Below are positions 8,328-16,220 of a DNA stretch of 64,000 nt, in pieces. The stretch comes from an uncultured Bacteroidota bacterium (GTDB taxonomy: Bacteria; Bacteroidota; Bacteroidia; Bacteroidales; 4484-276), in the NCBI GenBank assembly GCA_903944895.1, contig CAJATL010000192.1:18054-82053 (forward strand). The letters run 5' to 3'. The notes beneath the pieces were generated by a model that was given only the letters and a program-made list of their open reading frames with translations, did no database searches and was not told the origin of the DNA. The stretch's first letter is position 1; every line of letters begins with the position of its first letter. Position numbers and translations under genes: made by a program.

Positions 8328-9890
8328 ATGATGAAACACATTCTCACAATCAGCCTTTTACTTCTTTTTGGAATTTATCTTCCGGCTCAGCATTTTCAAC
8401 CGCAAAATCAGCAATTCGTCATGATTTTGCCCGGTGAGCCCGTTGATTCGATCATCGCTAAAGCAGCGCACGTAACGCCTTCAAAAAAACAGTTGGCCTG
8501 GCAGGAAATCGAGTTTGCCTGTTTTATTCATTTTGGGGTGAACACATTTACAAACCGCGAATGGGGGACAAAGGAGGATGTGCGCCACCTTTTCAATCCC
8601 ACCCAACTTGATGCCCGGCAATGGGCAAAAACAATCAGCGAAGCCGGTGCAAAAGAGCTTATTCTGGTTACCAAACATCATGACGGATTTTGCCACTGGC
8701 CTACAAAATTTACGGATTACTCCGTTAAAAATTCACCCTGGAAAAATGGTCAGGGCGATCTGGTTGCCGATGTTGCCGCAGCCTGCAAAGAATTCGGATT
8801 AAAATTCGGTGTTTACCTTTCGCCCTGGGACATCCATTCGCCAGTTTATGGAAGCGAGGCTTACAACGAATTTTTCAAAAACCAGTTGCGCGAATTGCTC
8901 ACCAATTACGGCGAAATTGCCGAAGTTTGGTTTGATGGCGCCTGTGGTGAAGGTCCAAACGGACAAAAACAAGTGTACGACTGGAACGGATATTATGAGG
9001 TGATTCACGAACTTCAGCCAGAGGCTGTAATCGCCATTATGGGCCCGGATGTGCGGTGGGTTGGGACCGAATCGGGCTATGGCCGGGAAACCGAATGGAG
9101 CGTAATTCCGGTTTCGGCGAATCAGTTGGCTGAGATTGCGGCATCATCCCAGCAAAAAGATGTCGGCGGTGCATTTGTGCCAATAGACATGATGCAGGCA
9201 GATCTTGGCAGCCGCGAAAAAATAATCAATGCCGGTGCGCTGATGTGGTACCCTGCAGAAGTGGATGTTTCGATTCGTCCGGGTTGGTTTTATCACGAAA
9301 ATGAAGATTCTTTGGTAAAATCACCCGAAAAACTGGTTGATATTTATTTTAGTTCCGTTGGCCGGAATGCCGGTTTACTCCTCAACCTACCGCCCGATAA
9401 ACGCGGATTGATCCATGAAAATGATGTGAAAAGTTTGCTTGGGATGAAAGCCATTTTGGATAAGACTTTTGATAAAAACCTGGCCAAAAATGCCCGCATT
9501 GTTGCAACAGAAAATCAGGACGGAAAGTCCCCGGAATTATTATTAGACGGTGATTCCAGAACTTTTTGGACCACCAAACCCGGCACAAAAACCGCAATCT
9601 TGGAATTTACCTTGGATGATCAACAGGAATTTGATGTGTTGCTGCTTCAGGAAAATATCACGAACGGGCAACGGTTTGAAGAATTTTCGCTCGAAGTTTT
9701 TAAAGATGGAGAATGGATTGAACTGACCAGAGGAACCACGATTGGTTACAAAAGACTTTTAAGATTTGAGACAACAACAGCTTCAAAAGTCAGATTAAAA
9801 ATCATTTCTTCGCGCGATTGCCCGGAGCTTTCAGAATTCGGGTTGTTTAAATCATCAATCCCAGTGAGTAATTCAAACGAAACTTATTAA
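8328..9890 (+). CDS. Exported GH29 alpha-L-fucosidase with C-terminal discoidin-like domain
   Basis: 520-residue glycoside hydrolase releasing terminal alpha-L-fucose. It has a signal peptide (about 1-20, ending L-P-A-Q). The catalytic barrel shows the GH29 signatures C-F-I-H-F-G-V-N-T-F, L-V-T-K-H-H-D-G-F-C-H-W-P and V-W-F-D-G-A-C-G-E-G, with Asp203 the expected nucleophile. L-L-L-N-L-P-P-D-K-R-G-L marks the end of the barrel. Residues about 385-510 look like an F5/8 type C (discoidin) carbohydrate-binding domain (L-L-L-D-G-D-S-R-T-F-W-T). Two ATGs stand side by side at 8328 and 8331 and either could be used. Fucose is common on N-glycans, which fits the PNGase-like gene upstream, but the two are not in one operon. 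Confidence 0.92.
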   Translation: MMKHILTISLLLLFGIYLPAQHFQPQNQQFVMILPGEPVDSIIAKAAHVTPSKKQLAWQEIEFACFIHFGVNTFTNREWGTKEDVRHLFNPTQLDARQWAKTISEAGAKELILVTKHHDGFCHWPTKFTDYSVKNSPWKNGQGDLVADVAAACKEFGLKFGVYLSPWDIHSPVYGSEAYNEFFKNQLRELLTNYGEIAEVWFDGACGEGPNGQKQVYDWNGYYEVIHELQPEAVIAIMGPDVRWVGTESGYGRETEWSVIPVSANQLAEIAASSQQKDVGGAFVPIDMMQADLGSREKIINAGALMWYPAEVDVSIRPGWFYHENEDSLVKSPEKLVDIYFSSVGRNAGLLLNLPPDKRGLIHENDVKSLLGMKAILDKTFDKNLAKNARIVATENQDGKSPELLLDGDSRTFWTTKPGTKTAILEFTLDDQQEFDVLLLQENITNGQRFEEFSLEVFKDGEWIELTRGTTIGYKRLLRFETTTASKVRLKIISSRDCPELSEFGLFKSSIPVSNSNETY

Positions 9891-9919
9891 TTTTATCAAA
9901 TCATTCAATACCGTTTATT

Positions 9920-10531
9920 ATGAAAAAAATCGTAGCCATAGTGTTGTTGATCTTAACCTCAGTCCCGATATTTTCTCAGGAAGATTCGACAATGCGCAAA
10001 AATGAGGATATAGAAATTTTTGTCTTAGTCGAAAGTATGCCACAATTTGTCGGTGGAGAAGAAGCCTTGCAAAAGTATTTAATTACCAATGCCATCTACA
10101 CAACATCAGCACTTAAAGACGGTTCATCAGGCACTGTTTATGTGACTTTTGTTATTGACGAAAATGGGAACATTGTCGAGCCAAGGATTTTGAGAGGGGT
10201 ACATCATGATTTAGATAGTATTAGTTTAAGAATGATCAAAAATATGCCTCCCTGGATTCCGGCAAAACTAAGAGGAAAGCCTGTAAAATACCAGTTTAAT
10301 CAGCCGGTTAAATTTACACTTAGCCAAAATCCTGGTTTAAAAACTCCCCAGCCATCGGATTACTGGGCTAAAAAAGGGAAAAAGTATTTTAATCAGAAAT
10401 GCCTGGAAGAACATGATAAAAGTCAGGCCGAATGTGATTGCTGGTACGAATTTATCCTTTGGAACTATAACAATTACCGGCTTGATGATCTTGATCTGAA
10501 AATGATATTTGAAAAACAGAAGTGCGAATAA
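9920..10531 (+). CDS. Exported protein with TonB C-terminal-like domain and Cys-rich tail
   Basis: 203 residues. A signal peptide (1-19, ending I-F-S-Q) is followed by a TonB C-terminal-type domain (about 35-135): M-P-Q-F-V-G-G-E-E-A-L-Q-K-Y-L, G-T-V-Y-V-T-F-V-I-D-E-N-G-N-I and V-K-Y-Q-F-N-Q-P-V-K-F-T are typical. Unlike an energy-transducing TonB it lacks a membrane anchor and a long proline-rich linker, so it is probably a periplasmic TonB-domain protein rather than the energiser itself. The last 45 residues hold four Cys in C-L-E-E-H-D-K-S-Q-A-E-C-D-C-W and a terminal K-C-E, a tail I do not recognise. It starts 29 bases after the fucosidase and may be cotranscribed with it. Confidence 0.75.
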   Translation: MKKIVAIVLLILTSVPIFSQEDSTMRKNEDIEIFVLVESMPQFVGGEEALQKYLITNAIYTTSALKDGSSGTVYVTFVIDENGNIVEPRILRGVHHDLDSISLRMIKNMPPWIPAKLRGKPVKYQFNQPVKFTLSQNPGLKTPQPSDYWAKKGKKYFNQKCLEEHDKSQAECDCWYEFILWNYNNYRLDDLDLKMIFEKQKCE

Positions 10532-10563
10532 TCATTATTAAAATCCCTTTTTAAAATTTCAAT

Positions 10564-10808
10564 CAGCCTGAAAGGCTGTACCATCGTAACCTGGGGCACA
10601 GCCCCATTGCCATCAGGTAAAGCCCAAAATCTTATGATTTTCCATAACCCAAACCTTTAGGTTTGGGATTATTGGAACCCCGCAACGCAAAGATGGCAGG
10701 GCGTTTACGCCCTTATTGCCCGTAGAGCGATCTTTGTCGATTGAAGGTCGTAAACGACCTGACACAAAAAACTCTCCATCTCATTTTACCCAGGGCTGAA
10801 GCCCTGGG
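10564..10808. repeat. Cluster of at least five short palindromes in one gap
   Basis: The gap 10532-11012 holds consecutive perfect hairpins: CAGCC/GGCTG (10564-10578), TGGGGC/GCCCCA (10592-10606), CCCAAACCT/AGGTTTGGG (10648-10667), AGGGCG/CGCCCT (10698-10713), AGGTCG/CGACCT (10745-10760) and CCCAGGGCT/AGCCCTGGG (10789-10808). Loops are 2-5 nt, often TTTA or TAAA. No gene is convincing here; a 68-codon frame at 10835-11041 has no recognisable features. This looks like an array of REP-like or other palindromic elements. Confidence 0.8.
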
Positions 10809-11012
10809 CTAAGGATTCTTTTCCAAATCAAACAATGATATCATTTCTTAACTTGACGGCAATGGGGAATAGAAATCCAAAAAGACATCAGGCTGTAAGC
10901 CTGAAACAAAATATTGTGGATTTATTAAATGAGAAACAAAAAAGCCAACGGGATTTATTCTATGACAACACAATTGTTACCGTTTATATAAATGAGTCAG
11001 GAAGTCTGAAAC

Positions 11013-12224
11013 CTACCTTTCAACCACAATCTTCCTTGTAATTACATTCTCCGATGAAACCAAACTCAGGATAAAAGTTCCCGCACTAAGCTGGCTGACA
11101 TCAATGGCTGCCAGGTTTCCTGAAACATTTGCAAAACCTACAATCCTGCCCGTTAAATCGGTCAACCTGATTTCCAAATCTTTTTCGGGCTGTTGTAAAA
11201 ATGCAATATTTAAAATCGAAGACGCCGGATTGGGATAAACAAGCATATTTTCGCTGATGAGTTGGTTTTCAATACCCAAACTACTGCACATCACCGGAAA
11301 AATGGCATGATCGATATCGAGCGCCCAACTGTTTTGCTCATCAGAATAAGGGAACCAATCGCCGGTATTTTGCTGCTCCCAACCGTTGCCAACGGGCACC
11401 ACACCATTTTCGTTGGTAAACAAAACAAGGGTATCTCCAACAATCTGAGGCAATTCTACCCCAAGAAAGAAAGGTCCGTTAACAATTACTGGCGGGTCAA
11501 AAACAATAACCGTCGATTGCGAAAAATCAACATGTTCAACGAGCTCTGATATATTTAACTCAACACTATCCAACACTGTTCCCGGAGCATTGAAAGAACC
11601 ATCGTTATCCCAGACTTTAAACTTAATTCCAATATCATTTGTAAGCAGCCGCTTTGCAATCGCAAAATCAAAAATGCCGGCCACAAGCTGACTTCCTGCC
11701 TCGTAATCATAAAAATAACTTGCTTTGGCAATGTCTCCGTAACTGTTATTCCCGGAAACATAGCCCGAATTTTCACCTATTATCGTGTAATAGGTGTAAT
11801 CGCCGGTAAACGGGTAACTCACGGTATCACACAATCCTGACGAAAGCACCGTGATGTAATCAGTCCTGGTTTTTATGTTGCTTCCCGAAGCATCCGAAAC
11901 CGTAAGCTTAACGGTGTAAATTCCCGGTTGCTCGTAAATATGAAGCGGATGTTGCTGGGCGCTGGTGCCGCCATCTCCAAAATTCCAGTTCCACAAATTT
12001 GGCGCACCTGTCGAAATATCTTTAAACTGAACTTTTAATGGAGCTTGCCCGAATATGGTAAAGGCAATAAAACCGGCATTTGGGGTGAGCAATTCGTTGC
12101 TATTCCCGGCGGCATTCGCTTTTACGCTGGTATTATTTGTCATTAAAAGGTCGCCTGATCGTTGCGCTTGCGCGGAAATCAATAAAAAACTTAAGAAAAC
12201 AAGAAGCAAATGTTTCAATTTCAT
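11013..12224 (-). CDS. Secreted PKD-domain protein with T9SS type A sorting domain
   Basis: 403-residue exported protein of unknown function. Signal peptide (1-20, ending S-A-Q-A-Q); a PKD domain at about 50-130 (P-L-K-V-Q-F-K-D-I-S, W-N-W-N-F-G-D-G-G-T-S, Y-T-V-K-L-T-V-S-D); a central beta-rich region of about 190 residues containing F-K-V-W-D-N-D-G and F-F-L-G-V-E-L-P, which looks like a ligand-binding jelly roll but which I cannot name; and a T9SS type A domain at about 330-403 (V-Y-P-N-P-A-S-S-I-L-N-I to T-R-K-I-V-V-E-R). Proteins of this type are carried to the surface or released by the type IX system. It is divergent from the VPS10/BNR gene and transcribed alone. A TAATTTTG box on the minus strand at 12244-12251 is a plausible -7 promoter element. 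Confidence 0.85.
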   Translation of the reverse strand: MKLKHLLLVFLSFLLISAQAQRSGDLLMTNNTSVKANAAGNSNELLTPNAGFIAFTIFGQAPLKVQFKDISTGAPNLWNWNFGDGGTSAQQHPLHIYEQPGIYTVKLTVSDASGSNIKTRTDYITVLSSGLCDTVSYPFTGDYTYYTIIGENSGYVSGNNSYGDIAKASYFYDYEAGSQLVAGIFDFAIAKRLLTNDIGIKFKVWDNDGSFNAPGTVLDSVELNISELVEHVDFSQSTVIVFDPPVIVNGPFFLGVELPQIVGDTLVLFTNENGVVPVGNGWEQQNTGDWFPYSDEQNSWALDIDHAIFPVMCSSLGIENQLISENMLVYPNPASSILNIAFLQQPEKDLEIRLTDLTGRIVGFANVSGNLAAIDVSQLSAGTFILSLVSSENVITRKIVVER

Positions 12225-12332
12225 GTTACCGGATTTTAGGCCGCAAAATTAAAACATATTAATGACCAGCCGGGCCATTATTCAAATTTATTAAAAATAA
12301 GCGTTGGAATTTTTTATTATCAACCGGTTAAC

Positions 12333-12340
12333 TATTTTTG
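12333..12340 (+). promoter_or_regulatory. Candidate -7 box (TATTTTTG) for the VPS10/BNR gene
   Basis: Matches the Bacteroidota TAnnTTTG box. A clear TTTG at the proper -33 spacing is missing. Transcription from here would start near 12347 and leave out the earlier in-frame TTG at 12304, supporting the start at 12388. Confidence 0.4.
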
Positions 12341-12387
12341 ACGCTTACAAATTTGTTCGAATCTTAACATTCATAATCTTATTAATC

Positions 12388-15300
12388 ATGGAGCAAAAAA
12401 CTTCAAAATGCATGACAAGCAAAACTAATGGAATCAGAAATCTGGGGTTGTTTATGATTTCGGTACTGATGATTTTCACATCTTTACATGCCGAAGGGAA
12501 AAAAGAAAAGAGTGACAAGGCTAAATCCGATACGCTCAAATCATCCGCTTTTTCAGGATTAAAATGGCGAAGCATCGGACCGGCCTTTACTTCGGGACGA
12601 ATTGCCGATTTCGCCGTTAACCCGTTAAACCACAGCGAGTATTACGTAGCTGTGGCTTCAGGCCATGTTTGGAAAACCACAAACAACGGCACCACTTTCA
12701 AACCTGTATTCGATAATTACGGGGCTTACGCGATGGGTGTAATCGTTATCGATCCTTCAAATCCAAATGTGGTTTGGCTTGGCACCGGCGAAAATAACCA
12801 TCAGCGGGCCTTAGGTTATGGAAATGGCGTTTACAAATCAGAAGACGGTGGAAATTCCTGGACAAACATGGGATTAAAAGAATCGCGCCAGATCGGCAAA
12901 ATCCTGATCCATCCAACAAATTCAAATATTGTTTATGTCGCTGCCGAAGGCTCAGTCTGGGGTCCAGGTGGCGATCGCGGACTTTACAAAACCACTGATG
13001 GTGGTAAAACCTGGAAAAAAGTTCTCGAAATCAGCGTAAATACAGGTGTAAACGACATGGTGATGGATCCCCGCGACCCGAACACGATTTATGCAACATC
13101 CGAACAAAGGCGGCGCAGGATTTTTACCAAAATCGGCGGAGGTCCCGAATCGGCAGTTTACAAAACCACCGATGGTGGCGAAACCTGGAATAAAATTATG
13201 AAAGGCCTTCCCGGTGTTGACATTGGCGGCATGGGACTCGCTATTTCACCGGCCGATCCCGAAAAACTTTACCTGATCATGGAAGCAGCCGATGATAAAA
13301 GCGGCTTTTTCAGATCGACCAACCGTGGAGCTTCCTGGGAAAAAATGAGCGATTATTCAGCTTATGGTCAGTATTACAACGAAATTTACTGTGACCCTAA
13401 AAATCCCGATAAAATTTATTCGATGGAAACGGTTTCGCAGGTTTCGGTTGATGGCGGGAAAACTTGGAAATCCATTGGCAATAATGCCCGCCATGTGGAT
13501 GATCATGCTTTCTGGATTGACCCGGAAGACACTGATCACTTTATGATTGGAGGAGATGGTGGAGTTTATGAAACCTTTGACACCGGAAAAACCTACATTT
13601 TTAAAAGCAATTTACCGGTTACGCAGTTTTATCGCGTAAATGTTGATGATACGTATCCTTTTTACTGGGTTTACGGTGGCACCCAGGATAACAACAGTTT
13701 TGGCGGACCTTCCCAAAATATTAAATCCAGCGGTGTTACCAGCGACGAATGGGTTGTCACCCTTGGCGGTGATGGCTTCTGGCAGGCCATCGAACCCGGA
13801 AATCCAAACATAGCTTACTCGGCGTATCAGTATGGAAATATTTACCGCTTCGATAAAAAATCAGGCGAAAGCATCGAAATCAAACCTCAGCCACGAAAAG
13901 GAGAACTTACCTACCGCTGGAACTGGGACGCACCTTTTATTTTAAGCCCGCATTCAAAAACCCGCCTTTATCTTGCTGCAAACAAGCTTTTCAGAAGTGA
14001 TGACCGTGGCAATAGCTGGGAAGTTATCAGCGAAGACCTTACCAGGAATGAAGATCGCAACCAGTTTAAAGTTATGGATAAATACTGGCCATCCGACGCT
14101 GTTGCAAAAGATGTTTCAACGTCACAATGGGGGACCATTGTTTCACTGGCTGAATCTCCTGTAAAAGAGGGATTAATTTATGTTGGTACAGATGATGGAT
14201 TAATTCAGGTGAGCGGGGATGATGGCAAAAACTGGCAGAAAAATGCAAACTTCCCGGGTGTTCCTGAATTTACCTATGTCAGCGACATTTGCCCTTCAAG
14301 ATTTGATGAAAACGTGGTCTATGCATCTTTTGATAACATCCAGAGCGACGATTTCAAACCCTATCTTCTAAAAAGTTCTGATAAAGGAAATTCCTGGATG
14401 TCAATAGTTGGAAATCTTCCTGACAAGGAAACAATTCATACCATTATTCAGGATCCGGTAAATGCTGATCTGCTTTTTGTAGGCACGGAATTCAGTGTTT
14501 TCTTCACCGTCGATGGTGGTAAAATCTGGACCAAGCTTAGCTCAGGAATTCCGGATATTTCGGTAAGAGACCTCGTCATTCAGGAACGCGAAAACGACCT
14601 GGTGGCTGCAACTTTTGGCCGTGGTTTTTATATTATCGACGACTACTCTGCACTTCGGGCAGTCAACGCTTCGACACTTGACACCTCGAAAGCTATCATT
14701 TTTCCAATTCAGGACGCTTTAATGTATGTCCAGGATGGCGGACGATACGGGCAGGGCTCAACAGTTTTTGCTGCACCAAACCCTGAATTTGGCGCTGCCT
14801 TCACTTACTATTTAAAGGAAGTCCCACAAACAAAAAAACAGGAACGGTTGAAAAAGGAAAAAGAACTATTCAAAAATGGCGATCCCATTCCGCAGCCCAC
14901 CCGTGAACAACTTCTTGCCGAGGAAAATGAAATTGATCCGATATTAATCTTTACAATAAGCGATCAAAATGGCGGCATTGTTAGAAAACTCTATGAAAAA
15001 CCGTCTGAAGGCATCTGCCGGACAACATGGAATTTAAGATATCAGGGTAAAAATCCGGTGCGGCTTCAGAAAGACGAATTTGATCCAGGAAATTCAGGTA
15101 ACGATGGAATGTATGCCTTACCAGGAATTTACAGTTTAGCGCTGGAACTTGACCACAATGGTTCGATCATTCCGCTTGCCGGGCCGGTATCGTTTGTTGC
15201 AAAACCTCTCGAAAACACCACTCTTCCGGCAACTGATCGCCAGGAACTTGTCAACTATCAGAATAAAGTCGCCGAATTAGCCAGAACAATGCAGGGCACC

Positions 15301-15714
15301 GGGAATTTCATTGAAGAATTGATGAAAACCACCGAACATATCAGGCAGGCTTTGCACAACACGCCAGGTGCACCTCAGGAATTGTCGCAAAAAGCACGAA
15401 AAATCAGTGAAGATCTTAAAGAAATCGAATTCATTTTTAATGGGACTCCTGCAAAAGCAAGTTCCGAAGAAGTACCACCTGAACAAGTTCCTCTAAATCA
15501 ACGCATGAATTCGATTGCTTACTCTCACTGGGGTTCAACTTCAGCACCAACACAAACCCAATTGAAGGATTACGATATTCTTATGGAAAAATTCCCGCCA
15601 GTCCTCGAAAAAATTAAGTTGATCAACACACAGATTAAGGAAATCGAAGCTGAAATGGAGAATTATGATGCACCGTGGACACCGGGAAGAATACCTGAAC
15701 TGAAGAAAAATTAA
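12388..15714 (+). CDS. Exported BNR/VPS10-type beta-propeller protein
   Basis: About 1108 residues from ATG 12388; ATG 12412 is also possible, and a longer frame from TTG 12304 is unlikely because it precedes the candidate promoter. A signal peptide lies at I-R-N-L-G-L-F-M-I-S-V-L-M-I-F. Many propeller repeats carry the BNR/sortilin pattern S-x-D-x-G-x-x-W (Y-K-S-E-D-G-G-N-S-W, Y-K-T-T-D-G-G-K-T-W, Y-K-T-T-D-G-G-E-T-W, S-V-D-G-G-K-T-W, S-S-D-K-G-N-S-W). The last 300 residues form a non-propeller region with a helical end. There is no T9SS sorting domain, unlike the other large exported proteins here. Such proteins are often named glycosyl hydrolase or VPS10-domain protein, but no catalytic residues can be assigned, and binding or a scaffold role is equally likely. 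Confidence 0.85.
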   Translation: MEQKTSKCMTSKTNGIRNLGLFMISVLMIFTSLHAEGKKEKSDKAKSDTLKSSAFSGLKWRSIGPAFTSGRIADFAVNPLNHSEYYVAVASGHVWKTTNNGTTFKPVFDNYGAYAMGVIVIDPSNPNVVWLGTGENNHQRALGYGNGVYKSEDGGNSWTNMGLKESRQIGKILIHPTNSNIVYVAAEGSVWGPGGDRGLYKTTDGGKTWKKVLEISVNTGVNDMVMDPRDPNTIYATSEQRRRRIFTKIGGGPESAVYKTTDGGETWNKIMKGLPGVDIGGMGLAISPADPEKLYLIMEAADDKSGFFRSTNRGASWEKMSDYSAYGQYYNEIYCDPKNPDKIYSMETVSQVSVDGGKTWKSIGNNARHVDDHAFWIDPEDTDHFMIGGDGGVYETFDTGKTYIFKSNLPVTQFYRVNVDDTYPFYWVYGGTQDNNSFGGPSQNIKSSGVTSDEWVVTLGGDGFWQAIEPGNPNIAYSAYQYGNIYRFDKKSGESIEIKPQPRKGELTYRWNWDAPFILSPHSKTRLYLAANKLFRSDDRGNSWEVISEDLTRNEDRNQFKVMDKYWPSDAVAKDVSTSQWGTIVSLAESPVKEGLIYVGTDDGLIQVSGDDGKNWQKNANFPGVPEFTYVSDICPSRFDENVVYASFDNIQSDDFKPYLLKSSDKGNSWMSIVGNLPDKETIHTIIQDPVNADLLFVGTEFSVFFTVDGGKIWTKLSSGIPDISVRDLVIQERENDLVAATFGRGFYIIDDYSALRAVNASTLDTSKAIIFPIQDALMYVQDGGRYGQGSTVFAAPNPEFGAAFTYYLKEVPQTKKQERLKKEKELFKNGDPIPQPTREQLLAEENEIDPILIFTISDQNGGIVRKLYEKPSEGICRTTWNLRYQGKNPVRLQKDEFDPGNSGNDGMYALPGIYSLALELDHNGSIIPLAGPVSFVAKPLENTTLPATDRQELVNYQNKVAELARTMQGTGNFIEELMKTTEHIRQALHNTPGAPQELSQKARKISEDLKEIEFIFNGTPAKASSEEVPPEQVPLNQRMNSIAYSHWGSTSAPTQTQLKDYDILMEKFPPVLEKIKLINTQIKEIEAEMENYDAPWTPGRIPELKKN

Positions 15715-15736
15715 GAAATATATTTTTTACTTGCCA

Positions 15737-15778
15737 TCATAAAGGGCTTTTTCGGCTTGAAAAAGCCCTTTATGATTA
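15737..15778. terminator. Strong hairpin terminator
   Basis: A 17-bp perfect inverted repeat at 15737-15753 and 15759-15775 (core AAAGGGCTTTTTC) has a 5-nt loop, 22 bases after the BNR gene stop. The arms contain T and A runs, so it could act in either direction. Confidence 0.8.
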
Positions 15779-15827
15779 ACCTTCCGGCATAATAAACATA
15801 TTTAAATAAAAGAAACTCATTAAATGA

Positions 15828-15858
15828 TTTGGCGAACAAAAAGATTATTCTACCTTTG
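15828..15858 (+). promoter_or_regulatory. Bacteroidota-type promoter of rpsU
   Basis: TTTG at 15828-15831, 19 nt, then TACCTTTG at 15851-15858: an exact match to the -33/-7 consensus of the Bacteroidota primary sigma factor. Transcription should start near 15865, about 57 nt before rpsU. Confidence 0.85.
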
Positions 15859-15907
15859 CAGCCCAAAATTGAATTAAAATTATTTATCAATAGTAAAAGA
15901 TTTAAAA

Positions 15908-15914
15908 TAAGGAG
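15908..15914 (+). promoter_or_regulatory. Shine-Dalgarno site of rpsU
   Basis: TAAGGAG ends 7 nt before the rpsU ATG. Most genes in this window lack such a site, as usual in Bacteroidota, so its presence on the bS21 gene itself is notable. Confidence 0.75.
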
Positions 15915-15921
15915 TTAACCA

Positions 15922-16116
15922 ATGATCATTGTTCCCGTAAAAGAAGGCGAAAGCATCGACAGAGCATTAAAAAAATACAAAAGAAAATTCGAAAAAACCG
16001 GTGTTGTAAAAGAACTAAGGGAAAGACAAAAATACACCAAGCCATCAGTTACAAAGCGTGAAGCGAGGCTGAAGGCGATCTATATTCAACAATTAAGAGA
16101 CCAAGAAGAGATCTGA
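15922..16116 (+). CDS. rpsU: Small ribosomal subunit protein bS21
   Basis: 64-residue bS21, which sits on the 30S platform near the 3' end of 16S rRNA. The sequence opens M-I-I-V-P-V-K-E-G-E-S-I-D-R-A-L-K-K-Y-K-R and continues with R-E-R-Q-K-Y-T-K-P-S, as in Bacteroidota bS21. In Flavobacterium johnsoniae, bS21 with bS18 and bS6 masks the anti-Shine-Dalgarno tail, and ribosomes lacking bS21 favour the Shine-Dalgarno-bearing rpsU message. The TAAGGAG site here suggests the same feedback, by inference. The gene has its own strong promoter and heads the block with the Xer recombinase and hpf, a common Bacteroidota order. Confidence 0.95.
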   Translation: MIIVPVKEGESIDRALKKYKRKFEKTGVVKELRERQKYTKPSVTKREARLKAIYIQQLRDQEEI

Positions 16117-16160
16117 TATTCAATTTCTTACTAATTTTCTCTAATTTAAATAGGTGATTT

Positions 16161-16192
16161 GTTGTTTCGTGATAAAATTAGTTTTATCTTTG
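16161..16192 (+). promoter_or_regulatory. Candidate promoter for the Xer recombinase and hpf
   Basis: GTTG at 16161-16164, 20 nt, then TATCTTTG at 16185-16192. The -7 box is a full match; the -33 box is one base off. The expected start near 16199 gives a leader of about 20 nt before the GTG codon. Confidence 0.6.
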
Positions 16193-16220
16193 AAACATTA
16201 GATCACTTATTTTTTTTATT

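Noticed and set aside
10835..11041. 68-codon frame after the palindrome cluster
   Set aside because: No domain, signal or composition of a real protein; it overlaps the end of the convergent PKD gene and lies in repeat-rich DNA.
12304..12387. Longer N-terminus for the BNR gene from TTG 12304
   Set aside because: It would start before the candidate -7 box at 12333 and puts a second hydrophobic stretch ahead of a normal signal peptide.
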